From NCBI GenBank assembly GCA_033398695.1, contig CM065815.1, forward strand, positions 141,343,001 through 141,407,000: a DNA stretch of 64,000 nt, in the 5' to 3' direction. Made by a program: the position numbers and the translations under genes. Under the pieces are notes generated by a model. That model saw nothing but the letters and a program-made list of their open reading frames with translations, ran no database searches and was not told the DNA's origin. This document shows positions 61,304 to 64,000 of the stretch, in pieces. Source of the DNA: Orobanche coerulescens. Taxonomy: Eukaryota > Streptophyta > Magnoliopsida > Lamiales > Orobanchaceae. Every line of letters starts with the position of its first letter. The first letter of the stretch is position 1.

Positions 61304-62405
61304 TGTTAGGATTGTATACTGCAAAGCATACTTTATGCTTGTATTACCTAATTTCCCTGTTATTACCTATGAGAATATTAATTACATTTAATAATATATT
61401 TTGCATATTTATTCACGTTATGATTATGCAAATGAAATGTCTACTTATTTTATATTGTAGATAATGTGGTGTGTTGGTGTCACACGGAAGATCACATTAT
61501 CGGTGCCTTGTAAAATAATATAATAGTTCACAACCTATATAATTATTAGACAAATTATATAAAAGGTTGTAGTGTATGCTTGAGAATAGTTGGTCTTGAC
61601 TATTAGCATACATTAGCGTATTTGCATACGTTTAACTGGATCGAGGTGAGATAGTGTCTTCCGTACTGACTGTAAGAAGAACGTAAATCTCGAATAATTA
61701 TTATTTCTTAATTCTAAGTATATAATATTTAATTGTGTATTTATAATAATTATTGCTTTGATTTACCATAGGTGAGAGTCAAAATGATCGACTCAATAAG
61801 CCTCGTATCTTGGGCAATAATATTGTTTATACGACAGTTATTATTATTACTAGAAATCGTGTCCCGACTCGTGCGGGTTGATGATGTCCCCTTGAGGAGC
61901 TCAATAGTGATTATTATATTAAACCCTGCAGGTGGATTTAATTCCGATATAATAATAAGGTTCGAGTGGTACTACTCTTGGATAAGATATTAATTAATTA
62001 AAGCTGTAAGTAGCTTATAATTAATTAATGGGCATTCGATATCTTAAACACGGGAAATAATATATTTAATGAGGAGCCCAATTTCGTAATTTGGAATTTT
62101 GGTAGGAAGTGCAATATCAATCTTTTAGTGGACTAAGTTGATATTAAGAGATTCATTATATTAGGAAAAGTCCTAATAAGGTAAGATGAATTTATTGGGA
62201 GTCCTTCCATAATCCTCCTTAAGATTCCTAGTAGTAGTCCAAGAGCCTATAAATAGGACTTATGGGGAGGTGTTGGCCGAAATTATTCATTGTCCCGAGC
62301 TTGAGAGATCGATTTTCTTCTTCTTGTGTTTAATTGTAGATCTAGACTTGTGTCTTTGATTCTACAATTTAGATAACACATCAATTTGCTAAGAGTGTTC
62401 ATAAA
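61304..62405 (+). repeat. C3: Copia LTR, 5' 1.1 kb, cut by G6
   Basis: Begins TGTTAGGATTGTATACTGC and aligns with the reverse complement of C1 and with C2. TATAAATA lies at 62248-62255. G6 interrupts it at 62406, so its right end and any internal region are outside. Confidence 0.87.
62248..62255 (+). promoter_or_regulatory. C3 LTR TATA box
   Basis: CCTATAAATAGG, at the same place as in C1 and C2. Confidence 0.7.
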
Positions 62406-62900
62406 TGTAATATCCGCAAATTCGATTTCCGGTAATTTTTATTTTTCCGGCGGAGGTCCGTTTCGACAACTCGCTTGTCACTGTTTTGGAATTCTGAACC
62501 TATTTTGTTCTTGGAGTTTCTCCGCTTAGACGGGTCTCGATGATGTTTTTACGTAATTTCATCTTGTGTTATATTTTGTCTCATGTGTATTTGTCTCTCG
62601 TTAAACTCGTTCGATTTCGTCATTTTCTTACTTCCATGAGTTCGTATGATTGAGTAGAGCATGTTGTGAGTTTCGGATTGTTAATCCGACGTTGTATCGT
62701 GATTTTCGGATGTTTGGGCCGTTTGTGTAATTTCCTAGAAGTTTAGGGAATTTGTCCCTTGTTCGACTTTGGTTGTGCACCTCAGATCTTTTTGGGGTTC
62801 CGTACTTCCATTTCGTGTTATTGTTGCCCAAATATCGATTCCTATTGCTTTTATTCTCTTTAGGATCATTTTTCGTCATTTTGGGACCCGAGGGGGTGTG

Positions 62901-63213
62901 GGCGCGGCACAAGGATTGTGCGCACACATTACCCGATTGTTGGCCAAGCAGCGGTGTCTGGTGTGCCGCGGCACAAGGTTTGTGAGCCGCGGCACAAACA
63001 GTCGGTGCCGCGGCACACTTGTCGGGCCGCGCACACCGTGTGGCACTGCCGGTTAAAACCTCTGTCTGTGTGCCCGGCCTGATCCGTGATGCCGCGGCAC
63101 ATGCAGTCGAGCCGCGGCACACTCGAATGAGCCGCGGCACAACGAGCGGTCGGCCGACCACCGGGCGCAATCTTTGGCCTGTGCCGCGGCACTGATTTAG
63201 TGAGCCGCGGCAC
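62901..63213 (+). repeat. G6 LTR dyad array, GTGCCGCGGCAC type, x 10
   Basis: Ten sites in about 310 bases: GTGCCGCGGCAC, GAGCCGCGGCAC (several), GATGCCGCGGCAC, and shortened GGGCGCGGCAC and GGGCCGCGCAC. The last ends 16 bases before TATAA. The same word as in G2, though the surrounding sequence has diverged. Confidence 0.9.
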
Positions 63214-63229
63214 ACGATGCGGTCGGCGC

Positions 63230-63234
63230 TATAA
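63230..63234 (+). promoter_or_regulatory. G6 LTR TATA box
   Basis: GCTATAAGCTGTGCG, 16 bases after the last dyad; the matching G2 region reads CCTATAACTGTGTCG. Confidence 0.6.
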
Positions 63235-63852
63235 GCTGTGCGTTTTCAGCGAGATTCGCACATTTTCTTCCTCCCTTCCACCGTGCGCGAGAGAGAGAGA
63301 GGGTTGAGAGGGGATTTCTTCTCCATCCACCCTTTCGATTGTGTGTTTTCTTCGTCTTCCTTCGATCGTGTAGCTCGGATTGTGGATCTAGCACGTGTTC
63401 TTCGGATTATAGGGTTTGTATCTTCAAGAGGTAAGATCTCTTATACCTTAGTATGATTTTTGGGGAGGGTTTGGTGGTGATCTTGTGTTTTAATCCGAAT
63501 TAACCGATGTTGTTGTTAGATTTTGATAGTACTCTCGTGACCCTTGGCTTTCTTGTTTTTGGTTGGGATGAAATCCCGTTAGTTCACCGTTAACCGATTT
63601 CAATTCCCTACGCACTCTTGGTGTTCGATAAATTGTCCCAACGGGTAGAACTAGGAGGGATTTCTTCGTATTCATGATGTGAGATTGATTATATATCATT
63701 ATTGTGTTAGGGTCGGATTTGAGAGGATTGTTCGGACCGGAACCGATTCCTTCGTCGTCTCCTTCGTGTCGTATTACCAAGGCAAGTACCTTGATATACG
63801 AATTGTAACTGCGTGAAATCATTGTTGTTGAAGTGTATGAGTTTATACGGAC

Positions 63853-63950
63853 GTATATATGTATATATATATATATATGTATATGTATGTGTATATATAT
63901 ATGTATTATATATATATATTTATATGTTAAAAACTAAGTATGTATATACG
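63853..63950. repeat. TA/TATG microsatellite in the G6 LTR
   Basis: About 100 bases of TA and TATG/GTATA units interrupted by single C or G bases. Confidence 0.92.
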
Positions 63951-64000
63951 TATATTGATATACATGCTTATGTCGGTGATCGACGAGTGATGAATGCTAA

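Larger units (their letters stand above)
62406..64000 (+). mobile_element. G6: 5' part of a Gypsy LTR running off the window
   Basis: Begins TGTAATATCCGC, like G2. Order: dyads (62901-63213), TATAA (63230-63234), donor-like AGAG/GTAAGA (63431/63432), a CAAGGCAAGTACC box (63778-63790), then a TA-rich microsatellite (63853-63950). ATAAA (62401-62405) is the expected TSD copy. The ORFs across 62628-63394 on both strands come from the stop-poor palindromes. Confidence 0.87.

Noticed and set aside
62628..63215. 195-codon minus ORF
   Set aside because: Same artefact of GTGCCGCGGCAC dyads in the G6 LTR, antisense to the promoter.

Overview
The window is nuclear DNA of a flowering plant, from a heterochromatic, repeat-dominated region. 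No ordinary host gene, tRNA or rRNA was recognised. Nearly every base can be assigned to a nest of transposable elements: Sirevirus-type Ty1/Copia elements, chromodomain Ty3/Gypsy elements, a second Copia LTR family, a Helitron helicase remnant, a PIF/Harbinger-type MITE and a SINE. The species cannot be named from what is visible.

Layout (my labels; S = Sirevirus-like, G = Ty3/Gypsy, C = second Copia family). 1-68: end of a Gypsy LTR (G0). 69-14751: S1, minus-strand Sirevirus with gag, protease, integrase and RT; its LTR is split by G1 (6262-14568, TSD GTCTT), a plus-strand Gypsy with 2.6-kb LTRs and only gag. 14752-17262: C1, minus-strand Copia 5' end, whose LTR lies inside S2 (17263-19236), the 3' end of another Sirevirus. 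19237-19812: AT-rich DNA with nothing recognisable. 19813-41305: S3, a full-length plus-strand Sirevirus (1.25-kb LTRs) with gag-pol, an extra ORF3 region, a MITE in its 5' LTR (21051-21858) and a chromovirus G2 in gag (22114-30227, TSD CATAA). 41306-42896: minus-strand Helitron helicase pseudogene. 42897-44563: solo Copia LTR (C2) carrying a SINE with a perfect 16-bp TSD. 44594 onward: G4, minus-strand Gypsy with about 3.5-kb LTRs and a 2.3-kb internal region without recognisable genes; its left LTR holds G3 (47603-57321), the most complete chromovirus. Its right LTR (from 60101) holds G5 (61002), which holds C3 (61304), which holds G6 (62406 to the window end).

How the parts work: G3 and G2 encode the machinery (RG-rich gag, zinc knuckles, protease, RT, RNase H, integrase with GPF/Y module and chromodomain) that gag-only G1 and non-coding G4 would need in trans. 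S1 and S3 encode the Sirevirus set, each with different catalytic damage. All observed copies look non-functional on their own.

The most unusual signal is in the LTRs. Six LTR groups, five Gypsy and one Sirevirus, carry 10 or more short CpG-rich dyads (5-bp inverted arms around 2 bases, such as TAGCG-CA-CGCTA, TAACG-TA-CGTTA, GTGCC-GC-GGCAC) packed directly upstream of the TATA box. The Gypsy LTRs also share an ordered set of non-coding landmarks: dyad array, TATA, splice-donor-like AG/GTA, GAGGCAAGTATC box, 75-85-bp repeats, a hairpin, and a terminal inverted repeat. In three families the gag ATG follows a splice-acceptor-like AG/T, suggesting a 5' intron that removes most of the LTR leader.
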